The position numbers and the translations under genes were made by a program. Shown here one piece after another: positions 52,153 through 61,415 of a stretch of 64,000 bases of DNA (the stretch's first letter is position 1; each line of letters starts with the position of its first letter). Origin of the DNA: JBCAXA01 sp038749025 (GTDB lineage Bacteria; Pseudomonadota; Gammaproteobacteria; Steroidobacterales; Woeseiaceae); the NCBI GenBank assembly GCA_038749025.1, contig JBCDIL010000006.1:123170-187169 (forward strand). Reading direction: 5' to 3'. The notes under the pieces are model-generated. The model was given only the letters and a program-made list of their open reading frames with translations. It did not search any database and had not been told where the DNA came from.

Positions 52153-52693
52153 CAATTCTCCGTTCGGCGAATGGTAGCCCGCCAAGATCAGCGGGATACT
52201 GTTCACAGATAGAAATGAGGCATATGTCACAAAAAAAACAAAGCGAACCAAACACTAGGTCCGCTGCTGATGGATTATGGAAAGCAAGTACCGTGCCATA
52301 TCACTCAAAAAATTGAACAATGTATATTTTTCAGTACTTTAGAATCCTCTCCTCAAACGAAAGGACGTTGAGAATGGCAACCAGATGTCGCCATTTAGAG
52401 ACATGGTGCTCAGCGCGGTTTGTAGCTTGGGGCTAGTAATCATTGTTTGTATTACAGTTTTAGATGTCGCTATATTGCGACACCTCGATGGTGCAATGCG
52501 ACATGTTGGTGCTTTTTGGCCCGGCCGACGGCAACAATTTGCCGCTGCTGCACCGACTAGTCGACAGTATTGGAAGTTGGATTCGACCCTGGCTGAATGC
52601 TAACCAGCGTTGATGCTTGAGTTCGCTGCTACTTAGGGCTTGCGTATACCTCCGGTATCGTTCGGATTGGCAAGCCGCTTTAGAAGGTCACAA
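52153..52693. other. AT-richer intergenic region before the glycosidase-like gene
   Basis: About 540 bases with lower GC than the surroundings, up to the ATG of the DUF5060-like gene. The promoter of the riboswitch transcript should lie in 52155-52300 on the minus strand. A small membrane-protein frame (52385-52603) is listed separately. No terminator, sigma-54 site or known RNA is evident in the plus direction. Confidence 0.45.
52385..52603 (+). CDS. Possible 72-residue single-span membrane protein
   Basis: An open frame with one strong hydrophobic segment near the N terminus (MVLSAVCSLGLVIIVCITVL) and a polar tail. No ribosome-binding site is clear at the first ATG; the internal ATG at 52403 is no better. 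It precedes the DUF5060-like gene by 90 bases on the same strand. It could equally be a chance frame in AT-rich DNA. Confidence 0.25.
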   Translation: MSPFRDMVLSAVCSLGLVIIVCITVLDVAILRHLDGAMRHVGAFWPGRRQQFAAAAPTSRQYWKLDSTLAEC

Positions 52694-54175
52694 ATGCATG
52701 TAAGAACCAGTTCTTCGATCCTACGAGTCGTGCAACGACGAGGCCGCGTACTTGCGATCACGTGTGCCCTCTTGCTGCTAGCTATCTTGCTCGCGTCCAT
52801 ACAGCTATTAAGCCGCCAAATTCCATTTGCTGCCGCTGCGGACCCGGCCTTCTTCGATTTGACACCAGAACTTGAACAGATTGATGTTCAAGCCTACTGC
52901 CTCGACCCCAATGCCGATCGAACGCCGGTGTTTGAGTGTTACGAGGTCATCAGCAACAAAGACCCGGATCAATCGATAGCCGTGACGCATGAAAGCGGCG
53001 TTCGTATTCACACCACAACTTTCGCTATCGATTCAGTATCAAAATATAGATTCACGCCGACACTGCCAGGACGCTGGGTTGGGCCAGATGGAATGGTACT
53101 TACGGCATCGGATATCCGTCCGACGTACGCTGCAGGGTTTGTTAAAGCTAAAGGCGCATTTTGGGCCCGGTCAGCGACGGGAGCGGTTTTCGCCCCACAG
53201 TACGTTATGTACTACGATAGCGACATTGAGGGAGGAATCGATGAGTTCATTCGAGGACACGGATTTACAGGCTTCCATATAGCCAACTTGCGAGACTTCT
53301 TGGTGAACCCTGCCTTCTTCGAGGCAGTCGTCATCCAAACATACCGAGCGGGCGGTGTCACTCACTTCTGGCTTTGGGGTGACGAGCAACGAGGCCAGAC
53401 ACCGAATTCTTATTCGGGAGACGTGGAAACGCTCTATCGCGCGATCGGTGCGCGCCTCGGCCCGCTACCCGGCTGGACCGTAGGGTTCGGTTTTGATTTA
53501 TATGAGTGGGCCGATGATGCAGCGGTTGATAATTTCCGACTCGCCCTAGAGGCCACCAGCAGTTACCGTCACCTCATTGGCGCGAGAGGAAACAAGAATC
53601 GATATGAAGAGGTGTATCCGGATGCCGACTTTGCCTCTTGGGAATGGCACCGACCAACACTTCATGATTATCACCAACACGTAGAAAGAGCCCGAGGTCG
53701 ACCTGCTTTCTCAGAAGATCGATTTCGCATACGAACTGCAACGCGTTACCCAGAAAAAGACTATGACGAAGATTTAACTCGTCGAGGTATGTGGGAGTCT
53801 TTAGTAGCCGGCGGTGTTGCAAACATCTGGGGTAACCAAGATTCCACAGGACGCTTCTCGCGCGCCTACAAAAACCGCGAACAACTTCTACTTTTCCGAG
53901 ACACAGTTGACCGCTACCTCTCTGCCGATATGACTCAAAGTCTCATAACGGATAAGGGCCAAGCCTGCCTGGTGGGTGACGAATCTGTGTTGTGTTACGG
54001 CTCAGATACTAGACGGTTGCGCTTGCCCGAACAGATTTCCGGACGAATTCAATCGGCATGGCTATTGGATACTATAACCGGTGAAGAGACTGCGGTGAGC
54101 TTGGAGGGCTTGAGTAAACCCGAAGTTGTCGCACCGTCTTTGGGGGACTGGGCGCTTGTTGGTGCACTTGACTAG
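52694..54175 (+). CDS. Anchored DUF5060/DUF4038-like glycoside-hydrolase-type protein
   Basis: A 493-residue protein; the ATG at 52694 follows AAGG by six bases. Residues about 18-38 are a signal anchor (VLAITCALLLLAILLASIQ). A beta domain follows with VFECYEVISNKDPDQ and KYRFTPTLPGRWVG, the YRFTPTxPGxW signature of DUF5060 Ig-like domains. The rest (about 165-430) looks like a TIM barrel of apiosidase-like enzymes (FTGFHIANLRDFLVNPAFF, GVTHFWLWGDEQRG, RRGMWESLVAGGVANIWGNQ), then a small beta domain. Catalytic acids are not assigned. It abuts the glycan operon convergently (6 bases), so trimming or modifying the exported polysaccharide is likely. Confidence 0.7.
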   Translation: MHVRTSSSILRVVQRRGRVLAITCALLLLAILLASIQLLSRQIPFAAAADPAFFDLTPELEQIDVQAYCLDPNADRTPVFECYEVISNKDPDQSIAVTHESGVRIHTTTFAIDSVSKYRFTPTLPGRWVGPDGMVLTASDIRPTYAAGFVKAKGAFWARSATGAVFAPQYVMYYDSDIEGGIDEFIRGHGFTGFHIANLRDFLVNPAFFEAVVIQTYRAGGVTHFWLWGDEQRGQTPNSYSGDVETLYRAIGARLGPLPGWTVGFGFDLYEWADDAAVDNFRLALEATSSYRHLIGARGNKNRYEEVYPDADFASWEWHRPTLHDYHQHVERARGRPAFSEDRFRIRTATRYPEKDYDEDLTRRGMWESLVAGGVANIWGNQDSTGRFSRAYKNREQLLLFRDTVDRYLSADMTQSLITDKGQACLVGDESVLCYGSDTRRLRLPEQISGRIQSAWLLDTITGEETAVSLEGLSKPEVVAPSLGDWALVGALD

Positions 54176-54181
54176 CGCCGT

Positions 54182-55186
54182 TTACACGGATGCCGCGACC
54201 TTCTGAGGGTCGGGCCTCGACTCACCCAATGCCGCGTAAACGACGGCACCGAATGCGCCTGCTAGCAGCAACTTCATTCTCATAAGGAGGGCAGTTGCAA
54301 AAGCCGCATCAGCGTTCACTCCAAACTGCATCAGCACCACGGTATATCCAAACTCCATGATACCCAAGCTCCCTAGCGAGACTGGAATATTCATAATAAA
54401 CATGATGAGTGGTACGGCTATCACCATACTGATAAGCGATACATCACCTTGAAACACTAATACGGACACCCAGACATTGAGTATGGCAAACATATAGAAG
54501 AGCAACGAGTTGGCAATTGCTATAAATAACGCTCCCCCGTGATGTTTGAACGCACGTACGGCGACTTGGAGTTTAGCGAGCTTTTCTAGCACCTTACCAA
54601 AAAGGCCGCTGGACGTTTTCGCAACACCGCGCAGTAGGTTTAACGGCATATCACCAATTAGAAGCCAACATAGAGCCGCAATCCCAGCGCCAGCTGCAAT
54701 GATTCCAACAGCTAGCGTCGCGCGGGAAAATCCAAGGCCTGTGAAGAGCAAAGACACTGCCGACAAGACCAGGAGCACGATAACTCCAGTTAACCTTTCA
54801 ACAAATACAACCGCTGCTGCATCCGCATTACGCTGAGACGCTTGGCCTAACAAGTAGATTCGAATTAAGTCGCCACCGATACTGCTTGGCAGAATCAAAT
54901 TGTAGAACCGACCAACAATGTAAAACGCCAATAACCTAAAATACCTCACCGATATCCCTCGGGCGTTACACAGTGATTTCCACTTTATGGTGCTTACAAC
55001 ATCCATCAGCGGAATCCATAGGATCGAGAGGATCAAGAAGGCAAGGTTGGCGTCGCGAATCGTCGTTAGGATGCGCGAGCGCGAATCGGAGTCAAACAAG
55101 CCGGCAACGTAGAACGCGAATAGGACCAATGCCACACTGACGACGGCACGCACCGCCTTGAAGAAGCGCTGCCGGCTGGTCTTCAC
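54182..55186 (-). CDS. Lysylphosphatidylglycerol synthase-type flippase-like membrane protein
   Basis: A 334-residue protein of the AglD/YbhN-like (UPF0104) family with about eight membrane helices. Recognisable parts are SILWIPLMDVVSTIKWKSLC, the FYNLILPSSIGGDLIRIYLL segment, AAVVFVERLTGVIVLLVLSA and IPVSLGSLGIMEFGYTVVLM. Members are the membrane domain of MprF without the synthase and are believed to flip or transport lipid-linked molecules. It ends the seven-gene glycan operon, four bases after the GlpD-like gene. Translocation of a lipid-linked glycan intermediate is a reasonable inference. Confidence 0.85.
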   Translation of the reverse strand: MKTSRQRFFKAVRAVVSVALVLFAFYVAGLFDSDSRSRILTTIRDANLAFLILSILWIPLMDVVSTIKWKSLCNARGISVRYFRLLAFYIVGRFYNLILPSSIGGDLIRIYLLGQASQRNADAAAVVFVERLTGVIVLLVLSAVSLLFTGLGFSRATLAVGIIAAGAGIAALCWLLIGDMPLNLLRGVAKTSSGLFGKVLEKLAKLQVAVRAFKHHGGALFIAIANSLLFYMFAILNVWVSVLVFQGDVSLISMVIAVPLIMFIMNIPVSLGSLGIMEFGYTVVLMQFGVNADAAFATALLMRMKLLLAGAFGAVVYAALGESRPDPQKVAASV

Positions 55187-55190
55187 TTGA

Positions 55191-56876
55191 CTATGCAGCT
55201 ACGCCAAGTCGCGCGGGACGCTCATTGAAGAACCGCTTAACTTCTTCGACACCAGCATCAATCGCTGACTGGTCCCAGCCGAGTTCTTGCGCAATGACGT
55301 TCGCAGTATCGTACAGCGCTGCGTCACTAGGTCGGTCTAGGCTCCCCATTTCCGTACGTCGGAGCACAACATCCGCCAGACTCTTCGCCATCTCTACACG
55401 GACAGCGTACAGAACTTCCGCTCTAGTAATGTCTGTATCCACAACAAACTCCGCCAACTCTGGCGCGTCCTCGATGAGCGCGACAACTTCGCTGATACCC
55501 GTACCGTAAGCTCGAGCCATACGTCTTGTGACCGGTTCAGGCAATCTGTCTTTGTACTTACTGACGGTATCAACCATAAAAGTGTCAATTCTGTCGATAT
55601 CCCCTCCCCATAGGGGTGTCGAGCTTGATCGTGACTTGCCGACCGGTGAATTGAATTGACCCGCCGCAAGATCGAGGGTCTTCTCGGCGATATCTCGTGA
55701 TGTTGTGTATTTGACACCAACGACGGTAAGCAGGCCGCGAATGGAATCTTCTACTGAATGATCAATTATTTTGTAGTGCTTGAGCGGCGCTGCGGAGCCC
55801 TTCTCTTCCGCCGGGATGATTCCCCAGAGGACGTTGCGAATATCGTTACGGGTCAGTGCCGCCGCAGGGTATCCATCGTTGATCATTTCAAGGTAAATAT
55901 CGATTTCGTCTTCCGTGACTATGATTGACTCGGGCTCTTCTGTCGTGCAGGCGAGATGTAACGACGCCACCATTGTCGAATCTCGCCATGGGATTGCAAA
56001 CTGCATGCTGGAGCCTTTGTCGATAAGCGCCTTCTTATCGGAATACATAGGTTTGATTGGAAACGTAAAAGCCGTATCGTCCGTAAAGGAACGCGTTAGA
56101 AGACTGAAAGCCTTCGACGCATAGATTCCATAATCCGATGCATCGAGTTCACTACTTGTTAGCGTCTTTAGGACCCATGGCCCTGCTGCGTTCACGACAA
56201 CAGACGACGAGACCTCAAAGCAGTCTCCGGTGGTGAGATCCGTTACAGATACACCGACAATATTACCGTCCTTTTGCAATAACCTATCGACCGACGCGTA
56301 GTTCGCAAGTTTCAGTCCTTGTGCCTCGGCAGCCCGCAGGTAGGCCATTAGCAGACGCTCGGTATTGTGCATCTGGCCTTCTTGCCAAATGCCGGCCCCC
56401 GTCAGCTTGTTTCTCGCTACGCCAGGCATTATCCGTTCAACCTCAGGCGAAGCTAGCATCCCTGAGTCGGCTATACGTCTGCCCGGGTCCGGAAAGGACT
56501 TCTTCGCCGTACTCAACCAGTCATAGACGCGAAGATAAAAACCAACTGTCTCGCGGCCTTTCACGCCATGGCCGTGCACTGGCATGATAAACGGCTGCGA
56601 ATCCACGAGATGCGGAGCATTTTGGACCAAAGTATTTCTCTCACGCATTGACTCGCGCAAGCGCTTAATATCCCCGTGTTGCAAATAACGCATTCCGCAG
56701 TGGCCGATTTTTGCGCTGTTCGACGAAGTAGCCCAGCCGAAATCCGATCGCTCAAAAAGCGCGACGCGTAACCCTCTCAACACCGCTTCCCATGCGATAG
56801 CCGCCCCGTTTATTCCACCGCCGACTACGATGAGATCATAGTCGTTGCATGCTATTTCCTTTGGATTTCTTTCCAT
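55191..56876 (-). CDS. GlpD-like FAD-dependent glycerol-3-phosphate dehydrogenase/oxidoreductase
   Basis: A 561-residue flavoprotein of the DAO/GlpD family. FAD-binding motif DLIVVGGGINGAAIAWEAV at residues about 14-32, ATSSNSAKIGHCGMRYLQHG, VVNAAGPWV and GLLTVVGVKYTTSR; a C-terminal DAO_C domain lies at about 415-540 (RMARAYGTGISEV, AVRVEMAKSLADVVLRRTEMG). In the canonical enzyme the first block reads TSS(R/K)SSKLIHGGLRYLE; here Asn and Ala vary (SNSAKIGHCG), so the substrate may not be glycerol-3-phosphate. Its place inside a glycan operon, with an epimerase and acyltransferase, suggests sugar or polyol-phosphate oxidation for the polymer. Confidence 0.82.
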   Translation of the reverse strand: MERNPKEIACNDYDLIVVGGGINGAAIAWEAVLRGLRVALFERSDFGWATSSNSAKIGHCGMRYLQHGDIKRLRESMRERNTLVQNAPHLVDSQPFIMPVHGHGVKGRETVGFYLRVYDWLSTAKKSFPDPGRRIADSGMLASPEVERIMPGVARNKLTGAGIWQEGQMHNTERLLMAYLRAAEAQGLKLANYASVDRLLQKDGNIVGVSVTDLTTGDCFEVSSSVVVNAAGPWVLKTLTSSELDASDYGIYASKAFSLLTRSFTDDTAFTFPIKPMYSDKKALIDKGSSMQFAIPWRDSTMVASLHLACTTEEPESIIVTEDEIDIYLEMINDGYPAAALTRNDIRNVLWGIIPAEEKGSAAPLKHYKIIDHSVEDSIRGLLTVVGVKYTTSRDIAEKTLDLAAGQFNSPVGKSRSSSTPLWGGDIDRIDTFMVDTVSKYKDRLPEPVTRRMARAYGTGISEVVALIEDAPELAEFVVDTDITRAEVLYAVRVEMAKSLADVVLRRTEMGSLDRPSDAALYDTANVIAQELGWDQSAIDAGVEEVKRFFNERPARLGVAA

Positions 56877-56903
56877 CGCTATTTGCTCTTCAGTTTTCGG
56901 TAC

Positions 56904-57698
56904 TCAGCGTACTCTAGCCGGTACACCGATAGCCACACTGGCCTCGGGGATATTTTTTGTCACAACTGCACCGGCCCCCACAACGGCCCGCGCGCCAATC
57001 GTCACGTTGTCTTGAACGGTGACTTTTGCACCTAGCCAGCAACTGTTCCCAATTTCCGTAGGACCACGCGACGAACTATTCTGTTGATAAAACGGTGTTT
57101 CAGACTGATAGTCATATTGCCCTCCACTCATGATGTAGCAGTACGCCGCTACCATCGTGTTTTCGCCGATAGATACCCTATTCTTCGAATAAATATCGCA
57201 ATTGACACCGATATTTACGTTGTCGCCAATCTCAATTTCGCCGCCTTTGGTGTAAACGATTGTATTACGGCCGACGAAAACACCGTTCCCAATTGTAATG
57301 CGGCTGTCCGGACCACCTTTCGCATCGATAACACAATTGTCATCGAAAATGACATCGCTGCCGATGTTGATTTTGCTGCCGTGCCGGATGATGACATTTC
57401 GTCCGAAAACCACATTCTTGCCAACAGACCCAAGAATTGATGGATAAAACGTCTTCCGCAACGCTAGACCGAGAGCACCCGGAACGGCGCCGAAGAAGCT
57501 AACGATCAACTCATACTTAAGAAGCGCGAAAAAGCGACTCTCTCCGGTCATGAGCTCCGTGTAAGTTCGCCAACGCGACCTACCCGCTTTACCAATGTCT
57601 CGAACTTTATAGGATTCTTCTGATTCAGTACCGGACATATCAAACACCGTTGTATCGGGGTGACCGCCTGTCAGAGCATTCCGTTGGATACGTACCAT
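56904..57698 (-). CDS. Left-handed beta-helix (hexapeptide) acyltransferase
   Basis: A 264-residue O- or N-acyltransferase. From about residue 90 to 260 it shows imperfect hexapeptide repeats (VFGRNVIIRHGSKINIGSDV, GGEIEIGDNVNIGVNC, VGAGAVVTKNIPEASVAIG), ending with the GVPARV cap typical of WcaF/VatD/LacA-type acetyltransferases. The ATG at 57698 overlaps the epimerase gene by 28 bases; an ATG at 57638 is an alternative and neither has a good ribosome-binding site. It should add an acetyl or similar group to a sugar of the surface polymer. Confidence 0.85.
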   Translation of the reverse strand: MVRIQRNALTGGHPDTTVFDMSGTESEESYKVRDIGKAGRSRWRTYTELMTGESRFFALLKYELIVSFFGAVPGALGLALRKTFYPSILGSVGKNVVFGRNVIIRHGSKINIGSDVIFDDNCVIDAKGGPDSRITIGNGVFVGRNTIVYTKGGEIEIGDNVNIGVNCDIYSKNRVSIGENTMVAAYCYIMSGGQYDYQSETPFYQQNSSSRGPTEIGNSCWLGAKVTVQDNVTIGARAVVGAGAVVTKNIPEASVAIGVPARVR

Positions 57699-58675
57699 TC
57701 GATCGTATGGCGTACCCCAGTGCGGTTATCAAAAGCCAATTCGAACCCGTTCAAACTTCGCATTTTCTCCGTTTCAAACGCGCGATCCTTCGTGAAAAAG
57801 GCAACACGCCGCGGATAGATTGGAGGCTCGATCGATAGCGACTTCGCGAGAACCTCAATGATACGCGCTAAGGCGAACACCGGTGACGCCGGTACTCGCA
57901 TGAACCGGGGCTTGGTACCAAGCTGTTCCGCAGCCGTCAGTATCATTTCACGAATTGAGGTTGGCTCAACGTTACCGCATATGTACGTTTGCCCACGCGC
58001 TTCTGGACTAGCACAAGCCATTACCATAAAACGGCAAAGATCGTTAACGTGGATTAGATGATACAAGCCTTTCGTCCGACCTATTAGCGGCACGATAGGA
58101 AGCTTGGCCAATTTAAAGACTTTGAGTAAACGCATATCACCAGGCCCGAAAATCGCCGCTGGGCGAATAACCGTTAAAGGCAACGATTCAGTGTCAGCGA
58201 ATCTGCGAATCCAGAGCTCTGCTTCAGCTTTCGTGTCTTGGTAAATGTCGCCCGGCGAGAATCCTGCAGTCTCATCAGCCGGTGGATTATCAATATGCCC
58301 ATGCACGCCGACAGTTGACACGTGAACGAACCGCTTAAGGCGAGGTGATACGACGACAGCTTTAGCAAGCCGCTGCGTACTGGTGACATGTACGCGCCGG
58401 TACACCTCGTCCGAAATTCCAGCCTCTCGGTAGGCTGCTGCAACATGAAAAACATAGTCGACATCGCTGCACGCCGCTTCGATAGTCTCTTGGTCAAAAA
58501 CATCGCCAATAACACACTTGACCCCTAGCTCATCGAGTTCGACCCTGTTCGAAGATGCGCGGACTATTGCGCGGACGCGGCAACCGGCAGCGACCAGCTG
58601 ACGAACGAGCTCGCCGCCAGTAAAACCGGTAGCTCCCGTAACCAACACAACGCTACCTGTAGCCGGAGAACTCAT
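57671..58675 (-). CDS. NAD-dependent epimerase/dehydratase (extended SDR)
   Basis: A 334-residue extended SDR. NAD-binding VLVTGATGFTGGELVRQL, FHVAAAYREAG, catalytic Tyr and Lys in IYQDTKAEAE, then RPAAIFGPGDMRLL and LIHVNDLCRFM. The ATG at 58675 is preferred, with AGGAG 11 bases upstream; a GTG at 58687 is possible. It resembles dTDP- or UDP-sugar reductase/epimerases and 3-beta-HSD-like enzymes; the substrate cannot be fixed. It lies in the glycan operon between a methyltransferase and the acyltransferase. Confidence 0.85.
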   Translation of the reverse strand: MSSPATGSVVLVTGATGFTGGELVRQLVAAGCRVRAIVRASSNRVELDELGVKCVIGDVFDQETIEAACSDVDYVFHVAAAYREAGISDEVYRRVHVTSTQRLAKAVVVSPRLKRFVHVSTVGVHGHIDNPPADETAGFSPGDIYQDTKAEAELWIRRFADTESLPLTVIRPAAIFGPGDMRLLKVFKLAKLPIVPLIGRTKGLYHLIHVNDLCRFMVMACASPEARGQTYICGNVEPTSIREMILTAAEQLGTKPRFMRVPASPVFALARIIEVLAKSLSIEPPIYPRRVAFFTKDRAFETEKMRSLNGFELAFDNRTGVRHTIEWYVSNGML

Positions 58676-58689
58676 ACTCTTCGTCACTC

Positions 58690-59466
58690 CTAACGCGAAT
58701 AAGTGGTGAGCCGCTCGGCCATGAGCACGACGGGAGAACCAAACAACTTCGTTAAGCCTACCGACTTAGGCACTCGCTCGATAAACCGTGACACTACAGA
58801 ACCGCGGAGCATTCGGTGGACAACCATTGGGAATGCAAACTGCTTTACGATCGACGAGGTTCTAAATCCAGACTCGCGCAATACGTTGTCGAATGCAGTC
58901 ATCGAGAAATTCGTATAAGTGCGCGTATTCTTTTCGACTCGTTTTTTGAAACCAAACAGTAATGGAGTTAGGCCGTTCACGCTTTGCGAGGTCGGGAAAT
59001 CGAATACAACTCGACGGGCCGAGACTCGACACATTTCTTTAAGTACGACTTGCCAGTCGTCAAGATGGCATAACAATCGAACGCACACCACCGTATCTAC
59101 TTCCGCGTCATCGAAGGGTAAAGACCTGAGGTCAGACACAACACGGCGCTCATCTGACGAAGGCGCGTCAAGTCGGGCGAAGCAGTCTTCGTGGCTACCT
59201 TGCAAGACAAACGGTACTCCGGCGCGCCTGTAGAGCTCACGAAGCTGTCCATGTCCGCCGCCGACATCCAACACACCGCAACCAAAATCGCCACGCAAAG
59301 CTTCGCGGATAGTGCGATCTTGAACATCTAGTAGGTAGGACCCGGCGGTACCCGCAAAGCGGGCGGCGTACTCAGCTGATGCAGTCTCAATGTCCGGGCA
59401 CCGATCGGCATCTTGGGCCAACTCTTGGCGGCGTCCAGCTCCATGCTGTGCTTCGGTCGTTCGCAT
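58690..59466 (-). CDS. Class I SAM-dependent methyltransferase
   Basis: A 258-residue methyltransferase. Motif I is CGVLDVGGGHGQLREL near residue 63, with acidic and post-I residues following; LRSLPFDDAEVDTVVCVRLL holds motifs II and III, typical of Methyltransf_11 proteins. The C-terminal half has a membrane-associating look (LTPLLFGFKKRVEKN). It begins immediately after the GT4 stop with no gap. It may methylate a sugar or lipid carrier of the glycan. Confidence 0.83.
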   Translation of the reverse strand: MRTTEAQHGAGRRQELAQDADRCPDIETASAEYAARFAGTAGSYLLDVQDRTIREALRGDFGCGVLDVGGGHGQLRELYRRAGVPFVLQGSHEDCFARLDAPSSDERRVVSDLRSLPFDDAEVDTVVCVRLLCHLDDWQVVLKEMCRVSARRVVFDFPTSQSVNGLTPLLFGFKKRVEKNTRTYTNFSMTAFDNVLRESGFRTSSIVKQFAFPMVVHRMLRGSVVSRFIERVPKSVGLTKLFGSPVVLMAERLTTYSR

Positions 59467-60624
59467 TCATTCAAGTCCCGCGTAGACACTCGCTAACGTC
59501 TCGGTATACGTTTTTAGGGAATAGCGTTCGTCAACCAATTGCTTAGCCGCTGCTCCTAGATTCTCTCGGTATGCGCGGTCATTCAACAATGCCGCCAGAC
59601 CGTCTCCGTAAGCAGCCGCCGTCGGTTCGGTGAGGACTGCTGAGCCATCTGTCAGTACCTGGGTATGCGTGCTCAACCGAGTAGCGAGGATGGCTTTTTC
59701 GGCGGCCATGTAGGAATACAATTTCATCGGCGTGTTTCCACCGGTAATGCGTGGTGACAGTAATATATCGGCTTGTTGTAGCAGCTCCCGCAGCTGCTCT
59801 AGAGGTCGCGGACCGACAAAACGGACAATGGAATCAATACCGTGGGATTGAGCAATGTCGCGATAGTACTCAATGTGTGAATCGATTCCGCCGACTACAA
59901 CGACTGAAAGATCGTCGCGCTTTGAGAATGGTACCAAGCTCTCCAGCAGTAGATCGATTCCCTGATAGCGCTCCAAATTTCCCACGTACAACGCTAACGT
60001 TCCGGTCTCCGTTATACCCGCTCTCAGATCCTCAACTTGGCCTTGATCCGTCGAAGGATTGCTCTCAAAGTTGGGGACATCGTAGAGTGCTGCCACATCA
60101 CTCGCCGACTTATGCGCTCGGGCGAGATCGACCAGCTCGTCACAAACGGCGACCACCTTGTTTGAACGTTGTATTGCGAAACGTTCGAACCAATTGAGAA
60201 TGGGTCGCACAGTTTTTGCTACGCCACCGGAGGCGGCAAGCTGCTCAACTAGACTTGAGTCCATATCGTACACGACTCGAGTACGGCCCACGATAGAAGC
60301 CAGTAATGCTGGATACACGGACTCTTCAACGGCGTGAATAACATCGTATCTGTGTCTTAGCTGACGCCCAATCACCGACAAACTTAAGGGCACGTCGTAA
60401 CAAAGCTTAGCGAAAGAAAAGCCAATCGGCATGCTCCGGAACCCGGGCAAGCGGGCACAGCGATGAACCCTGACGTTCTTGTCGTTTGGATCATCGCCGA
60501 AGGGATACGCCAGTAAATCGACATCATGGCCTAGCGATGCGAGTGTGCGGGCAAGCAATCGGACAGCTATTGGTGTTCCCCGCTCAGCGTAGTACGGCTG
60601 AGGTGCGACTAGCAGTATTTTCAT
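59467..60624 (-). CDS. Glycosyltransferase family 4
   Basis: A 385-residue GT-B fold retaining glycosyltransferase. N-terminal domain starts KILLVAPQPYYAERGTPIAV with the Gly-rich loop; the C-terminal nucleotide-sugar domain has LALYVGNLERYQGIDLLLES, VRFVGPRPLEQLRELLQQAD and GGNTPMKLYSYMAAEKAILA, which ends with the second Glu of the EX7E-type region. The ATG at 60624 comes two bases after the upstream gene's stop; a TTG at 60630 is a close alternative. It is part of the glycan operon. Confidence 0.88.
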   Translation of the reverse strand: MKILLVAPQPYYAERGTPIAVRLLARTLASLGHDVDLLAYPFGDDPNDKNVRVHRCARLPGFRSMPIGFSFAKLCYDVPLSLSVIGRQLRHRYDVIHAVEESVYPALLASIVGRTRVVYDMDSSLVEQLAASGGVAKTVRPILNWFERFAIQRSNKVVAVCDELVDLARAHKSASDVAALYDVPNFESNPSTDQGQVEDLRAGITETGTLALYVGNLERYQGIDLLLESLVPFSKRDDLSVVVVGGIDSHIEYYRDIAQSHGIDSIVRFVGPRPLEQLRELLQQADILLSPRITGGNTPMKLYSYMAAEKAILATRLSTHTQVLTDGSAVLTEPTAAAYGDGLAALLNDRAYRENLGAAAKQLVDERYSLKTYTETLASVYAGLE

Positions 60625-60626
60625 AC

Positions 60627-61415
60627 TCAACTGAACCTAAGCAATACTTGGGATTTCAAGAAATGCCATGTCGCTATAGGAGTTCCGAAAAATCGTGGGG
60701 CATCAGATTGACTCACGTAAGTCTTCAGATCGCTCATAACATCGCCACCCGAGACGGCCGGTACGTAGACTCCAAACTGCCCAGTTCGACGCTGATCATT
60801 TGCGACTCGAAGCGAATCGGACCCATTCAATACGGCAATTCCCGACGAACTTGCCTGAGACAGGCACCGTGGCTCGGGCCAAATACTAGGTCGGGTTCCG
60901 CTGTCTGCTAGAGCCAGCCGGCCGCGATACTCTTTATTGGACATAAGATCTCGGATGATCTCCCCTCGTCGGCCCAACCATTTACCGACACCCCACGGCA
61001 AAACCGGCAGAAGCCCCTTCTCTAGCGCCGTATCAATAATCTGGCTAGCGGGCTGTTGACGTGTCGGGCGAAGCCTGCCTCCGGTAACGATCACTTCCAG
61101 TCCTTCGGAAGACACCAATTGCTCACCGTCCACTAGTCGTACCGACCAACCCGCACCAGCGATGTAGGCGATAGGCGCGCAGAACTCAACTGTTGCAGCG
61201 CCAAGTGCCTTTAGCTGCGCACGGAAGTCCTCGTGACCAATCGCTGACATAGTCTCAACGCCGGGCATATCGGCAAGGCACCAAACAACACCTTGGCATG
61301 ATTCGGATCGGCCACCGGTCTGTTCAACAGCTGAATGACCCAGATCACGTACCAAACTGGGTGAGAGGGTTTCGCCGTGCAGATGCACGTGGGCGTCAAC
61401 GTGCCAAAATTTCAT
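60627..61415 (-). CDS. Amidohydrolase/PHP-like metal-dependent hydrolase, unknown substrate
   Basis: A 262-residue protein that starts KFWHVDAHVHLHG, the metal-binding HXH motif of amidohydrolase and PHP-type barrels. Later segments (GLLPVLPWGVGKWLGRRG, GVYVPAVSGG) fit a TIM-barrel but other metal ligands are less clear, so catalysis is uncertain. The ATG at 61415 is chosen over a GTG at 61427; neither has a strong ribosome-binding site. It is the first gene of the seven-gene minus-strand glycan operon and could be a phosphatase or deacetylase acting on a precursor. Confidence 0.65.
   Translation of the reverse strand: MKFWHVDAHVHLHGETLSPSLVRDLGHSAVEQTGGRSESCQGVVWCLADMPGVETMSAIGHEDFRAQLKALGAATVEFCAPIAYIAGAGWSVRLVDGEQLVSSEGLEVIVTGGRLRPTRQQPASQIIDTALEKGLLPVLPWGVGKWLGRRGEIIRDLMSNKEYRGRLALADSGTRPSIWPEPRCLSQASSSGIAVLNGSDSLRVANDQRRTGQFGVYVPAVSGGDVMSDLKTYVSQSDAPRFFGTPIATWHFLKSQVLLRFS

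Noticed and set aside
51998..52255. 85-codon minus-strand frame
   Set aside because: It covers the c-di-GMP riboswitch; its apparent peptide is just translated aptamer sequence.
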